From Oscillospiraceae bacterium (GTDB lineage: Bacteria > Bacillota > Clostridia > Oscillospirales > Oscillospiraceae), in the NCBI GenBank assembly GCA_017540645.1, contig JAFYAQ010000028.1, positions 1 through 59,644 on the forward strand: a stretch of DNA of 59,644 bases, written 5' to 3'. This document shows, one piece after another, positions 52,123 through 59,644 of the stretch. Both the position numbers and the translations under genes were made by a program. Positions within the stretch are counted from its first letter, which is position 1. Each line of letters begins with the position of its first letter. The notes beneath the pieces were generated by a model. That model worked only from the letters and a program-made list of their open reading frames with translations, ran no database searches and was not told the DNA's origin.

Positions 52123-53601
52123 ATGGCCAATTTGTCTGGATTTGTAAAACGCCTGCGGGATATCATGCGCAACGACGCGGGCATCAACGGCGATGCCCAG
52201 CGCATCGAACAGATTGCATGGATGCTGTTTCTGAAAGTGTACGACGCCAAGGAGCAGGACTGGGAGTGGGACGATGAGAACTACGTCTCCATCATCCCCG
52301 AGGACTGCCGCTGGCAGAGATGGGCGCACGACGACAAGTCCGGCACCGCCATGACCGGCGAGCGCCTGCTGAACTTCGTGAACAACACCCTGTTCCCCAC
52401 GCTGAAAAAGCTGCCCGTGGACGCCTCCACGCCCATCAAAAAGGCCATCGTGCAGACCACCTTTGCCGACGCCAACAACTACATGAAGGACGGCGTCCTC
52501 CTCCGTCAGGTGCTCAACGTGATCGACGATCTGGATCTCGCGGACTATGAGGAGAGCCATGCCTTTGCCGAGATCTACGAGACCATCCTGAAAGAGCTGC
52601 AGAGCGCCGGCAGCGCCGGTGAATTCTACACGCCTCGCGCCGTCACCGAGTTCATGGCCCGGCAGATCTGCCCGCAGATCGGGGAGCAGATGGCGGACTT
52701 TGCCTGCGGCACCGGCGGCTTCCTCACCTCCTGGCTTTCGGAACTGAAGAAGAAAGTCCAGACCACGGAGGACGAATACGCCTACAGCCATTCCATCTAC
52801 GGCATCGAGAAAAAGCAGTTCCCGTACATGCTCTGCATCACCAACATGCTGCTCCATGATCTGGACGTGCCCCGGGTGTTCCATGATAACTCCCTCCTGC
52901 GGGATGTGCTGGACTACACCGAGGACGACCAGTTTGACGTGATCCTGATGAATCCCCCTTACGGCGGCAGCGAGAAGGCCGAGGTTAAGAATCATTTCCC
53001 GGCGGATCTGGCCAGCAGTGAGACCGCTGACCTCTTTATGTCCGTCATCATGTACCGGCTGAAAGAGAACGGCCGCGCGGCGGTGATCCTGCCCGACGGC
53101 TTCCTCTTCGGCACCGACAACGCCAAGATCAACATCAAGAAAAAGCTGCTGTCGGAGTTTAACCTCCATACCGTCGTCCGTATGCCCGGCAGCGTCTTCT
53201 CCCCCTATACCTCCATCACCACGAACATCCTGTTCTTTGACCGCACCGGCCCCACAAAGGAGACCTGGTTCTACCGGCTGGACATGCCCGCAGGCTACAA
53301 GCATTTCTCCAAGACCAAGCCCATGAAGCTGGAGCATTTTGACCCGGTGGTGGCCTGGTGGAACGACCGGCAGCCCCTGAACGTGGACGGCTTCGACAAG
53401 GCCCGGTGCTATACCGTGGAAGAGCTCTCCGGCGACCTTGGCTACAATCTGGATCAGTGCGGCTTTCCCCATGAGGAAGAGGAGATCCTGGCTCCCATGG
53501 ATCTGATCCGGCGCTATCAGGAGGAGCGCGCTTCCCTGAACGCGGAGATCGACCGGGTACTGGCCGAGATCACCGCCATGCTGGGAGGGGCAGAGCTATG
53601 A
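52123..53601 (+). CDS. hsdM: Type I restriction-modification methylase, M subunit
   Basis: 492 residues. The N-terminal helical HsdM_N domain precedes an N6-adenine methyltransferase with the AdoMet motif FACGTGGFL and the catalytic NPPYGG. It works as M2S1 to methylate adenine in a bipartite site. It overlaps hsdS by four bases (ATGA). Confidence 0.95.
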   Translation: MANLSGFVKRLRDIMRNDAGINGDAQRIEQIAWMLFLKVYDAKEQDWEWDDENYVSIIPEDCRWQRWAHDDKSGTAMTGERLLNFVNNTLFPTLKKLPVDASTPIKKAIVQTTFADANNYMKDGVLLRQVLNVIDDLDLADYEESHAFAEIYETILKELQSAGSAGEFYTPRAVTEFMARQICPQIGEQMADFACGTGGFLTSWLSELKKKVQTTEDEYAYSHSIYGIEKKQFPYMLCITNMLLHDLDVPRVFHDNSLLRDVLDYTEDDQFDVILMNPPYGGSEKAEVKNHFPADLASSETADLFMSVIMYRLKENGRAAVILPDGFLFGTDNAKINIKKKLLSEFNLHTVVRMPGSVFSPYTSITTNILFFDRTGPTKETWFYRLDMPAGYKHFSKTKPMKLEHFDPVVAWWNDRQPLNVDGFDKARCYTVEELSGDLGYNLDQCGFPHEEEEILAPMDLIRRYQEERASLNAEIDRVLAEITAMLGGAEL

Positions 53602-55100
53602 CGCCCCAGGAACTGAAAAACAGCATCCTGCAGCTTGCCATTCAGGGGAAGCTGGTGGAACAGCGCCGGTCAGAGGGCACGGCGGAGGAACTGTATAAAC
53701 AGATCCAGGCCGAGAAGCAAGCGCTCATCAAAGCCGGGAAGATAAAAAAAGAAAAGCCCCTGCCGGAGATCACGGAAGATGAGATTCCCTTTGAGATCCC
53801 GGAGAGCTGGAAGTGGTACAGAATTGGTGAAGTCTTCAATATTGTGAATGGGTTTACTCCTCTAAAAAGCAACCCAGAGTTCTGGACAGATGGTGACATT
53901 CCCTGGTTCACAATTGAGGATGTTCATCGACAGGGCAGATTTATATCAACTACAGAAAAGTTCATTTCTCAGAAGGCCTTATCGAAAAACACAGAGAGAA
54001 TTGTTCCTCCCGATAGTGTATTGCTCTGCTGTACTGCATCAGTTGGAGAATATGCGTATACAAGAATACCGCTTACAACAAATCAGCAATTCAATGCTTT
54101 CGTTACGAAGCCTGAGTATGCCGATGCTGTTTTTCCTCTGTATGTCTTTGAATTTGCAAAGACCCTAAAAGATACTTTGATCAGAAATGCGGGGAAAACG
54201 ACTTTCAATTTCTTGTCGGTTGGAAAGCTATCGTTATTGCTTTTCCCCCTCCCTCCGCTGGCCGAGCAGAAGCGCATCGTTGCCAAGATCGAAGAGCTGC
54301 TGCCGCTGATCGAGCGCTACGAAAAGGCGTGGAGCCGTCTGGAGGACTTCAACAAGCGCTTCCCCGGCGATATGCAGAAGTCCATCCTGCAGATGGCCAT
54401 TCAGGGCAAGCTGGTGGAGCAGCGCCCCGAGGAAGGCACCGGCGAAGAACTCTACCGCCGGATCCAGGCCGAAAAGCAGGCGCTCATCAAGGCGGGGAAG
54501 ATCAAAAAAGAAAAGCCCCTGCCGGAGATCACAGAGGATGAGATTCCCTTTGATATCCCGGAAAGCTGGAAATGGGCAAAGTTGGGTGATCTGGCATGGT
54601 TCCTTGATGCTGGGAAAAGTCCTAACTGTCAAAAAGTGCCTGTCAAAGGAGAAGAATGGGGCGTCATCACAACAACGGCCATTCAGCTGGGCTTTTTTGA
54701 TGAGATTCAGAACAAGGTTCTTCCCGAGTCTTTCACTGTTAATTGCTCCATGCAAGTTAACGCTGGCGACATTCTGATTACCCGGGCAGGACCTACCAAT
54801 AGAACAGGAGTAGCCTGCTTAGTCAAAGAGATTCACTACAATTTGATCCTTTCTGATAAAACTCTGCGCATTAATATGACAGATGAACACATCTACAAGG
54901 ATTATATCGTAATGGTATTGAATTCTCCTCAGATTCGCCAGCTTATCATTGGGCTGATGTCAGGGATGGACAAGCAGCAGGTGAACATTTCTCAGGACAA
55001 GTATAAAACAGTCCTTGTTCCCCTTCCGCCGCTTGCCGAGCAGAAACGCATCGTCGCCCGGCTGGAAGAACTCCTTCCCCTGTGCGAGAGATTGAAGTGA
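53598..55100 (+). CDS. hsdS: Type I specificity subunit with two target-recognition domains
   Basis: 500 residues in two homologous halves. Each starts with a near-identical segment (SILQLAIQGKLVEQR or SILQMAIQGKLVEQR, then EKPLPEITEDEIPF and ESWKW). Each continues with a divergent AT-rich target-recognition domain (about 75-215 and 325-470) and ends in LPPLAEQKRIVA plus a helix. Each TRD reads half of the bipartite target. The two halves differ enough that the site should be asymmetric. The strong internal DNA repeats make domain swapping by recombination easy. Confidence 0.93.
   Translation: MTPQELKNSILQLAIQGKLVEQRRSEGTAEELYKQIQAEKQALIKAGKIKKEKPLPEITEDEIPFEIPESWKWYRIGEVFNIVNGFTPLKSNPEFWTDGDIPWFTIEDVHRQGRFISTTEKFISQKALSKNTERIVPPDSVLLCCTASVGEYAYTRIPLTTNQQFNAFVTKPEYADAVFPLYVFEFAKTLKDTLIRNAGKTTFNFLSVGKLSLLLFPLPPLAEQKRIVAKIEELLPLIERYEKAWSRLEDFNKRFPGDMQKSILQMAIQGKLVEQRPEEGTGEELYRRIQAEKQALIKAGKIKKEKPLPEITEDEIPFDIPESWKWAKLGDLAWFLDAGKSPNCQKVPVKGEEWGVITTTAIQLGFFDEIQNKVLPESFTVNCSMQVNAGDILITRAGPTNRTGVACLVKEIHYNLILSDKTLRINMTDEHIYKDYIVMVLNSPQIRQLIIGLMSGMDKQQVNISQDKYKTVLVPLPPLAEQKRIVARLEELLPLCERLK
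53621..53816 (+). repeat. Internal direct repeat in hsdS, copy 1
   Basis: About 195 bases coding the first conserved region, closely matching 54380-54575 (long identical runs such as the EKPLPEITEDE coding segment). Confidence 0.85.
54380..54575 (+). repeat. Internal direct repeat in hsdS, copy 2
   Basis: Second copy of the conserved region; recombination between the two copies would drop or exchange TRD1. Confidence 0.85.
55037..55100 (+). repeat. 64-bp direct repeat, left copy (hsdS 3' end)
   Basis: Last 64 bases of hsdS including its stop. They match 55716-55779 at 61 of 64 positions. Confidence 0.92.
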
Positions 55101-55109
55101 GGTGAAGCA

Positions 55110-55703
55110 ATGAAAGAATTAACAGACGCAGTAAAAGCATTAGGACCTCCATTCTTGGATTATGCACCGATTATTCTTTCCGTGATTGCCGTTTTAGTAG
55201 CCATCTATGTTCCTAGCAGGATTGCAAAAAAGCAAAACCAAATTGCGATTTTTGAAAAGCTGTACACAGCTTACTCTCAGCTGCTTCTGATAAAAAACTT
55301 CGCATCTTTGATTAGAGGGTATTCTCTAGTGGGCGATCCCAATGAAGTATACAGGATTCACTCCCTGATCTGTGTACACTTTGAGACCTGCTTCCAATAC
55401 CGCCCCAACATAAACAATTATACAGAAAGCATTGGACCAACTATTGCGGCATTGAAAATAAGAGAAACCCAAGCTCATATGCTTCCGCTGCTTATTGCGA
55501 AGAAAGAAAAGCAACAAAAGCTGTATGAAGACAAGATATCCGCTATTTTTGAGCCATTATATTTCATAATCAATGAATTGTTCTTTTTTGATTCGGATAA
55601 TAACGAAAAGGCAAATAATCACTTGAAAGAATTTGTTGTGGCAACAGACTCTTTTTTCGATGAATACTCTGAAAAGATTGAACGCACTTTGCGGTGTAGA
55701 TAA
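55110..55703 (+). CDS. AT-rich membrane protein of unknown function inserted after hsdS
   Basis: 197 residues. One membrane helix near the N-terminus (YAPIILSVIAVLVAIYVPS) is followed by a basic stretch and a mainly helical, Lys/Glu-rich cytoplasmic domain of about 160 residues. I recognise no named family and no catalytic motif. Base composition is far more AT-rich than the methylase and nuclease genes next to it, and it is bracketed by copies of the hsdS end, so it was gained horizontally. Its position inside a restriction locus makes an accessory defence role (for example a membrane effector) plausible but unproven. RBS AGGTGAAG precedes ATG 55110. Confidence 0.75.
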   Translation: MKELTDAVKALGPPFLDYAPIILSVIAVLVAIYVPSRIAKKQNQIAIFEKLYTAYSQLLLIKNFASLIRGYSLVGDPNEVYRIHSLICVHFETCFQYRPNINNYTESIGPTIAALKIRETQAHMLPLLIAKKEKQQKLYEDKISAIFEPLYFIINELFFFDSDNNEKANNHLKEFVVATDSFFDEYSEKIERTLRCR

Positions 55704-55715
55704 TAATCTTCTTTT

Positions 55716-55779
55716 CGAGCAAAAGCGCATCGTCGCCCGGCTGGAAGAACTCCTTCCCCTGTGCGAGAGATTGAAATGA
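55716..55779 (+). pseudogene. hsdS 3'-end remnant (right copy of the 64-bp direct repeat)
   Basis: It codes, in frame, EQKRIVARLEELLPLCERLK and a stop, the same last residues as the intact hsdS, with only three base changes and no start. It is the tail of a second hsdS copy or a duplication made when the membrane-protein gene entered. Confidence 0.88.
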
Positions 55780-55825
55780 CCGGCGGTTTGCCGAGAAATA
55801 AGTACAATAGAATGAAACCCATAAA

Positions 55826-55853
55826 GGGCGGGCCTTGGGCCCGCCCGTTTTTT
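55826..55853. terminator. Terminator shared by the hsd locus and gerAB
   Basis: 9-bp perfect stem (55826-55834 with 55838-55846), loop TTG, then GTTTTTT. The leftward gerAB stop (55852-55854) lies at its edge. Confidence 0.85.
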
Positions 55854-56934
55854 ATGGCTTTTTTCGGATGCTTCCGATGATCAGCAACCCCGGCAGCAGC
55901 AAAAAGGCGGCCCCCAGGTCCACCAGGGGGATCAGCTCCCGGCCCAGCCGCTCCAGGGTGAAGGGGTCCGGGCCGCACAGGGCCGCCCCCAGGGCCGAGA
56001 GCGCCGCCGCTGGCCACACCGCCCCCCGCCGGGGGCGGCCCGACCGCCGGACCAGGCCCAGGGCCCGGGAGGCCATGTGCAGCTGGGCGGAGGTGAGAAG
56101 ATAGTCCGAGATCACCCAGGCCGCCGCCACCAGCGCCTCCCCCCGTTCCAGAAGATGGGGCAGCCGGAGATTCCGCAGCAGGACGAAAAAGGGGTAGCGC
56201 AGCTCCCCGCACAGGGCCGGGCCGAAGCTCCCCACCGTGAGGGCGCACAGGCCCATGGCCGTCACCGACAGGCCCAGCAGGGGGAAAAAGAACACACGCC
56301 CCGGCCGCTCGCAGGTCTCATTTCCCCACAGCAGCAGGAAAAAGCCCCCGGCGGAGACCGTGCCCAGCAGGGGCAGCGCCCCGGCCCCCAGCTCCCGGGG
56401 CCCGGCGCTTTTCGACCACAGGGCGCCGAACTCCGTCTGGGGCAGGGCCAGGGCCGACACCAGCGCGAAGAGCGCCAGCAGCAGGGGCCCGGTCAGCTCC
56501 GCCATCCGCCCCAGGGTCCGCAGCTCCCCCCGGGCCGCGGGGAGACACAGAAGGAGCATCAATGCCGCGAACAGCCCCGCCAGGCTCTCCGGGTACACCG
56601 CCGCCACCAGCCGGTCCGCCCCGGCCCGGAGGGTGAAGCCCGCGCAAAAGCACAGCCACAGCCCCGCCGCACCGCCCAGGACACAGGCGACGGGGCCTCC
56701 CAGCAGACGGCGGAGCAGCGCCTCCGGGCTCTCCCCGGGCCGGCGGGCCCGCAGAAGCCTACCCAGCAGCGCCGACAGCAGTCCCGCCGCCGGGATCGTC
56801 AGCCCCGCCGAGAGCCAGGCCGAGCCTCCGGCGGCGGGCAGCATGGCCCCCGGGACCTGCCGCACCAGGGGGGCCAGCATGGACGCCCACAGCAGCGCGG
56901 ACAGCTGCCGGGGCGTGAGAGACTTATTTTCCAT
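55852..56934 (-). CDS. gerAB: Spore germinant receptor permease-like subunit (GerAB family)
   Basis: 360 residues with about ten membrane helices, an APC-type transporter fold that senses germinants in the spore inner membrane. Family features include the N-terminal LTPRQLSALLWASML and the late DYLLTSAQLHMASRALGL. It overlaps gerAC by 11 bases and is the last gene of the operon (order A-C-B; B. subtilis gerA is A-B-C). The protein is unusually rich in Ala, Leu and Gly. Confidence 0.85.
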   Translation of the reverse strand: MENKSLTPRQLSALLWASMLAPLVRQVPGAMLPAAGGSAWLSAGLTIPAAGLLSALLGRLLRARRPGESPEALLRRLLGGPVACVLGGAAGLWLCFCAGFTLRAGADRLVAAVYPESLAGLFAALMLLLCLPAARGELRTLGRMAELTGPLLLALFALVSALALPQTEFGALWSKSAGPRELGAGALPLLGTVSAGGFFLLLWGNETCERPGRVFFFPLLGLSVTAMGLCALTVGSFGPALCGELRYPFFVLLRNLRLPHLLERGEALVAAAWVISDYLLTSAQLHMASRALGLVRRSGRPRRGAVWPAAALSALGAALCGPDPFTLERLGRELIPLVDLGAAFLLLPGLLIIGSIRKKP

Positions 56935-58021
56935 ATCCGTAGGCGACCGCCTCCTTTTTGACGGGGCCGGCTTTGCTGTCGTAGCTCTGGGTGATGCGGA
57001 CCCGGACGGTCACCCGGTCGTCCAGAGAGCGCAGCGCCGCCTCCGTCAGACCCAGACCCAGAAAATCCGCCCCCAGGTCCCGGGAGGCCCGGAGGGCGGC
57101 GGCGCACTCAGCGCCGATACGCTCTGAAAGCGCCGCCTCCAGCGCGGCCAGCGGGGAGGGCGTCAGCTCTCCGGGGGCCCACAGGGCCGTCAGACCCGCC
57201 TCCGCCTCCACCCGGGCCCGCCCCTCGCCGCGGCGCTCCCAATGGGTCTTAATGGACCGCAGGGTCACCACCGCGAGCGCGTCGCCGTCGGGCAGGGTGT
57301 AGCTGATCTCCCCGGCCCGGTTCAGGAGGATCGTGGCCCCCCTTGCCTCCGCCGGGTCCAGCCAGCCGCAGAGCCGGTCTCCCTTCAGCACGCCGTAGCC
57401 CGCCGCCAGGGCCGTCAGCGCCCCTTCCTCCGCCGAGGGGGCGTTCTCCCCGGCCTCCCGGGGCTCCAGCGCGCAGCACAGGGCGGCCCCGTGCTCGTTC
57501 AGGGCCCGGAGGATGTCCAGCACCGTCCAGCAGCACAGTTCCCCCCGCCGCCGGGTCTGCTCCTCCAGGGCCGAGAGCAGCGCCGTGATCTCGTAGGCGT
57601 CGTCCTCCGAGCCGGTGACCAGCTCCCGGGCCGACCCTCCCCGGACCAGGAACAGGGGCAGCCGGAGCCGGGCCTGGGCGCTGCGGGTAAACCAGTCCAA
57701 CAGCTGGGAGAGCCCCGCCTTTGCCGCCGCCTCCCCCGCCAGGGCAAAGCGCACATGGGCGAAAAAGAGCTCCCCCCGGGCCGTGAAATTCTGCAGCTCC
57801 TCGCAGGCGCGCACCAGACTCTCTCCCCGGGCGGCCATGCGCACCGCGTCCTCCCCCTGGGCGCTCTTTCGGTCCGAGACCGACACGGTCACCGTCCCCG
57901 GCACGGCGTCATAGCCCAGGGTCTGCACCGGCTGCAGCTCCTCCAGCTGGCGGGCGTGGAGAGGCCGGGCGCAGCCGCTCAGACAGAGAAGGGCCAGCAC
58001 AAGGCCGAGCGGTTTTTTCAT
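56924..58021 (-). CDS. gerAC: Spore germinant receptor lipoprotein subunit (GerAC family)
   Basis: 365 residues. The signal ends in LLCLSGC (lipid-modified Cys at about residue 18) and is followed by the three-domain GerAC fold, visible as VSVSDRKSAQGED, LFFAHVRFALAG and the C-terminal DFLGLGL. ATG 58021 is chosen because the lipoprotein signal starts there; it overlaps the gerAA stop by four bases. It anchors on the outer face of the spore inner membrane and works with the A and B subunits. Confidence 0.87.
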   Translation of the reverse strand: MKKPLGLVLALLCLSGCARPLHARQLEELQPVQTLGYDAVPGTVTVSVSDRKSAQGEDAVRMAARGESLVRACEELQNFTARGELFFAHVRFALAGEAAAKAGLSQLLDWFTRSAQARLRLPLFLVRGGSARELVTGSEDDAYEITALLSALEEQTRRRGELCCWTVLDILRALNEHGAALCCALEPREAGENAPSAEEGALTALAAGYGVLKGDRLCGWLDPAEARGATILLNRAGEISYTLPDGDALAVVTLRSIKTHWERRGEGRARVEAEAGLTALWAPGELTPSPLAALEAALSERIGAECAAALRASRDLGADFLGLGLTEAALRSLDDRVTVRVRITQSYDSKAGPVKKEAVAYGYGK

Positions 58022-59361
58022 GCTTCTCTCCCTTTCCGGTCGCACAGGGGCCACAGATAGGCCCGGCCCAGACTCTCCGCGGCCGAGAGCCGGCGCAGCA
58101 GTTCCATCAGCCCCGCCATGACCCCGAACAGACCCAGCGTCGCCCCCAGCAGCACCAGCAGCCAGCGCCACAGCCGGACGGCCGCCCCCAGCTCCTGGCT
58201 GGGCTGGGCGTAGCCCCCGATGCCGGCCAGGGCCACCACGATGATCACGATGGGGCTGAGCACCCGGGCCTCTACCGCGCTCTGGCCCACGATCAGAGCC
58301 CCGATCACCGACACCGTCTGTCCCACCGGCTCCGGCAGCCGGACCCCCGCCTCCTGCAGCAGCTCAAAGCTCAGCAGCATCCCCAGCACCTCCGCCGCCG
58401 TGGAAAAGGGCACGCTCTCCTTGGCCAGGATCAGGGAACGGAGCAGGGTGTAGGGGATCATCTCCGGGTGGTACATGGCCGCCGCCGTGTACAGGGCCGG
58501 CAGCAGCAGCGACAGCAGCAGCCCCAGAGCCCGCAGTCCCACCAGCGCCCGGCGCACCGGGGCGTGGCGGGCCGCGTCCTCCCCCACGCTGAGCATCTCC
58601 GGCAGGCAGCCCGGCAGCAGAAAGCCCAGGGGCAGCCCCTCGCACAGGACCCCCACCTTGCCCCGGAGCAGGCCCCGGGCAAAGTTGTCCGGCCGCTCGG
58701 TGTGGAGGACCCGGGGAAAGGCGCTGCCGCCCTCCCCCGCCAGGAGACGCTCCAGCTCCCCGGTCGAGCGGAGGGCCGGTCCGTCCGGAAGGGAGAGCCG
58801 CTTTTCCAGGAGGCGTATAAGCTCCGGATCGGCCGTTCCTTCTATATAAAAGAGGGCGGCCACGGTGGGGGCCTGACGGCCCAGGGGGAACTCCCGCAGC
58901 TTCAGGGCCGGGGAGGGGATGCGCCGGCGCAGCCGAGAGGAGTTCACCCGCAGGGTCTCCACAAAGGCGTCCTTGGCCCCCAGGACAGACTTTTCGATGG
59001 TGGGGGAATCCACGCTCCGCACGGCCGCGGAGCGGATCTCCGCGGTCACACAGCCCTCAGCGCCGGATAGGAACAGCGCCGCGCAGCCGCCGCACAGCCG
59101 CTGGGCGATCTCACCCGGGTCCCCGGCCCGTTCCGCGCTGCCCGCGTACAGGCCGCCCCGGAGCGCCGCGCGCAGGCAGGCCTCGGCGTCCCGTCCCTCC
59201 AGCCGGGAGAGAGGGCGCACCACGCTCTCGGACAGGGCGGCCGAGTCCACGCAGCCGTCCAGCCACAGCAGCTCTCCCGGGAATTTTTTCTCGCCGACGG
59301 CCAGCCGCCGGACCGAAAGATCGGCACAGCCGACAAACAGATTTTTGACCTCCGCGCACAA
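58018..59361 (-). CDS. gerAA: Spore germinant receptor subunit A (GerAA family)
   Basis: About 447 residues. The N-terminal soluble half shows VGCADLSVRRL, LLWLDGCVDS and GAKDAFVETLRVNSSRLRRRI, all typical of GerAA. Then PRVLHTERPDNFARGLLRGKVGVLCEG leads into four or five membrane helices. I place the start at TTG 59361, with GGGAG five bases upstream. An ATG at 59406 is in frame but lies only five bases past a sigma-G -10 (59412-59418), so it would be at or before the transcription start. The longer reading to 59487 is excluded for the same reason. Confidence 0.85.
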   Translation of the reverse strand: MCAEVKNLFVGCADLSVRRLAVGEKKFPGELLWLDGCVDSAALSESVVRPLSRLEGRDAEACLRAALRGGLYAGSAERAGDPGEIAQRLCGGCAALFLSGAEGCVTAEIRSAAVRSVDSPTIEKSVLGAKDAFVETLRVNSSRLRRRIPSPALKLREFPLGRQAPTVAALFYIEGTADPELIRLLEKRLSLPDGPALRSTGELERLLAGEGGSAFPRVLHTERPDNFARGLLRGKVGVLCEGLPLGFLLPGCLPEMLSVGEDAARHAPVRRALVGLRALGLLLSLLLPALYTAAAMYHPEMIPYTLLRSLILAKESVPFSTAAEVLGMLLSFELLQEAGVRLPEPVGQTVSVIGALIVGQSAVEARVLSPIVIIVVALAGIGGYAQPSQELGAAVRLWRWLLVLLGATLGLFGVMAGLMELLRRLSAAESLGRAYLWPLCDRKGREA

Positions 59362-59411
59362 TTTTTCTCCCGGCGGCGCGAGCTCCGGCAGAGGCAGACC
59401 AAACATATGGA

Positions 59412-59441
59412 TAGTATGTCCGGCTCCCGACACAATATTTA
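59412..59441 (-). promoter_or_regulatory. Sigma-G-type promoter of the gerA operon
   Basis: On the minus strand TAAATA (59436-59441), 17-base spacer, CATACTA (59412-59418). The -10 is the exact sigma-G consensus and the -35 differs from TGAATA at one base. Forespore expression fits a germinant receptor. Confidence 0.75.
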
Positions 59442-59454
59442 GGGGTGCAAAAAA

Positions 59455-59509
59455 TAGTTGAAAAAACTTTAAAAAAAGTGTTGACAAACGAAAACGGCTA
59501 TGTTATATT
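59455..59509 (+). promoter_or_regulatory. Strong rrn-type promoter with UP-like A/T tracts
   Basis: TTGACA (59481-59486), 17-base spacer, TATATT (59504-59509), preceded by A/T tracts (59455-59477) like an UP element. It points rightward out of the window, away from the origin. Confidence 0.8.
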
Positions 59510-59644
59510 AACCAAGCTGCCGGCGACGAGGGGCGACAAAAGCTCCAAAAAAGCGGGCGGCGAGGCGAAGAAACTTGTGTACCTTGTAAATTGAACAAAG
59601 TAAGAAAGCTTATGCAAATAAGCACCAGAAAGGGTTCTTACAGA
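59510..59644 (+). ncRNA. Leader of an rRNA operon (16S gene just beyond the window)
   Basis: 135 bases with no gene. It contains ACCTTGTAAATTGAACAAAG, of the type common in Clostridia rRNA leaders, and a small hairpin GCTTAT/ATAAGC (59608-59623). The 16S gene itself is not in the window, so this identification is an inference; a tRNA operon is the main alternative. Confidence 0.55.

Overview
The window is a GC-rich, gene-dense stretch of a spore-forming Firmicute chromosome. It most resembles a gut Clostridia/Oscillospiraceae lineage of the Flavonifractor/Lawsonibacter/Oscillibacter type; this placement is inferred from gene content and composition, not from a search. It spans the replication-origin neighbourhood. 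dnaA, dnaN, recF, remB, gyrB and gyrA run leftward from about 42.8 kb. DnaA boxes lie between dnaA and dnaN. parA, parB and two adjacent parS sites lie about 26 kb to the left. An rRNA-type promoter and leader start at the right edge. Sporulation is shown by gpr, a three-gene gerA-type germinant receptor operon, and sigma-G-like promoters in front of both.

Left part (1-22.4 kb): a His-tailed COG0523/CobW GTPase (cut by the window edge); a broken family-1 glycosidase relative; pncB; a PlsC-like/PAP2 lipid pair; an extracellular GH13 lipoprotein divergent from malEFG (no malK); a patatin-glycosyltransferase fusion; mscL, serS, parB, parA; gpr; rpsT behind a long hairpin-rich leader; a lipid-kinase-like gene; an MBL-fold/YbaK pair; a VanY-like secreted peptidase; and a cytidylate-kinase-like protein.

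Middle part (22.5-30.5 kb) is an envelope-oriented accessory region. It holds a TetR/CPBP pair, a leftward operon of three lipoproteins (two tandem paralogues and a serine hydrolase), and a divergent rightward operon of a small membrane-anchored protein, a phosphodiester glycosidase and a degenerate Lgt-like membrane protein. The two operons face away from each other behind strong consensus promoters and may work together on the cell surface. This is the best candidate here for an undescribed system.

The 30.5-49.6 kb part is mostly core: asnS, an ABC exporter, rnhA, gyrA, gyrB, remB, recF, dnaN, dnaA, a PsuG-like gene, a PDZ protein, mfd and a PpiC-type foldase. At 49.7-55.8 kb sits a complete type I restriction-modification system (hsdR-hsdM-hsdS), followed by an AT-rich membrane-protein gene. 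A 64-bp copy of the hsdS 3' end lies downstream of that gene, a clear scar of rearrangement. The window ends with the leftward gerAA-gerAC-gerAB operon and a rightward rrn-type promoter.
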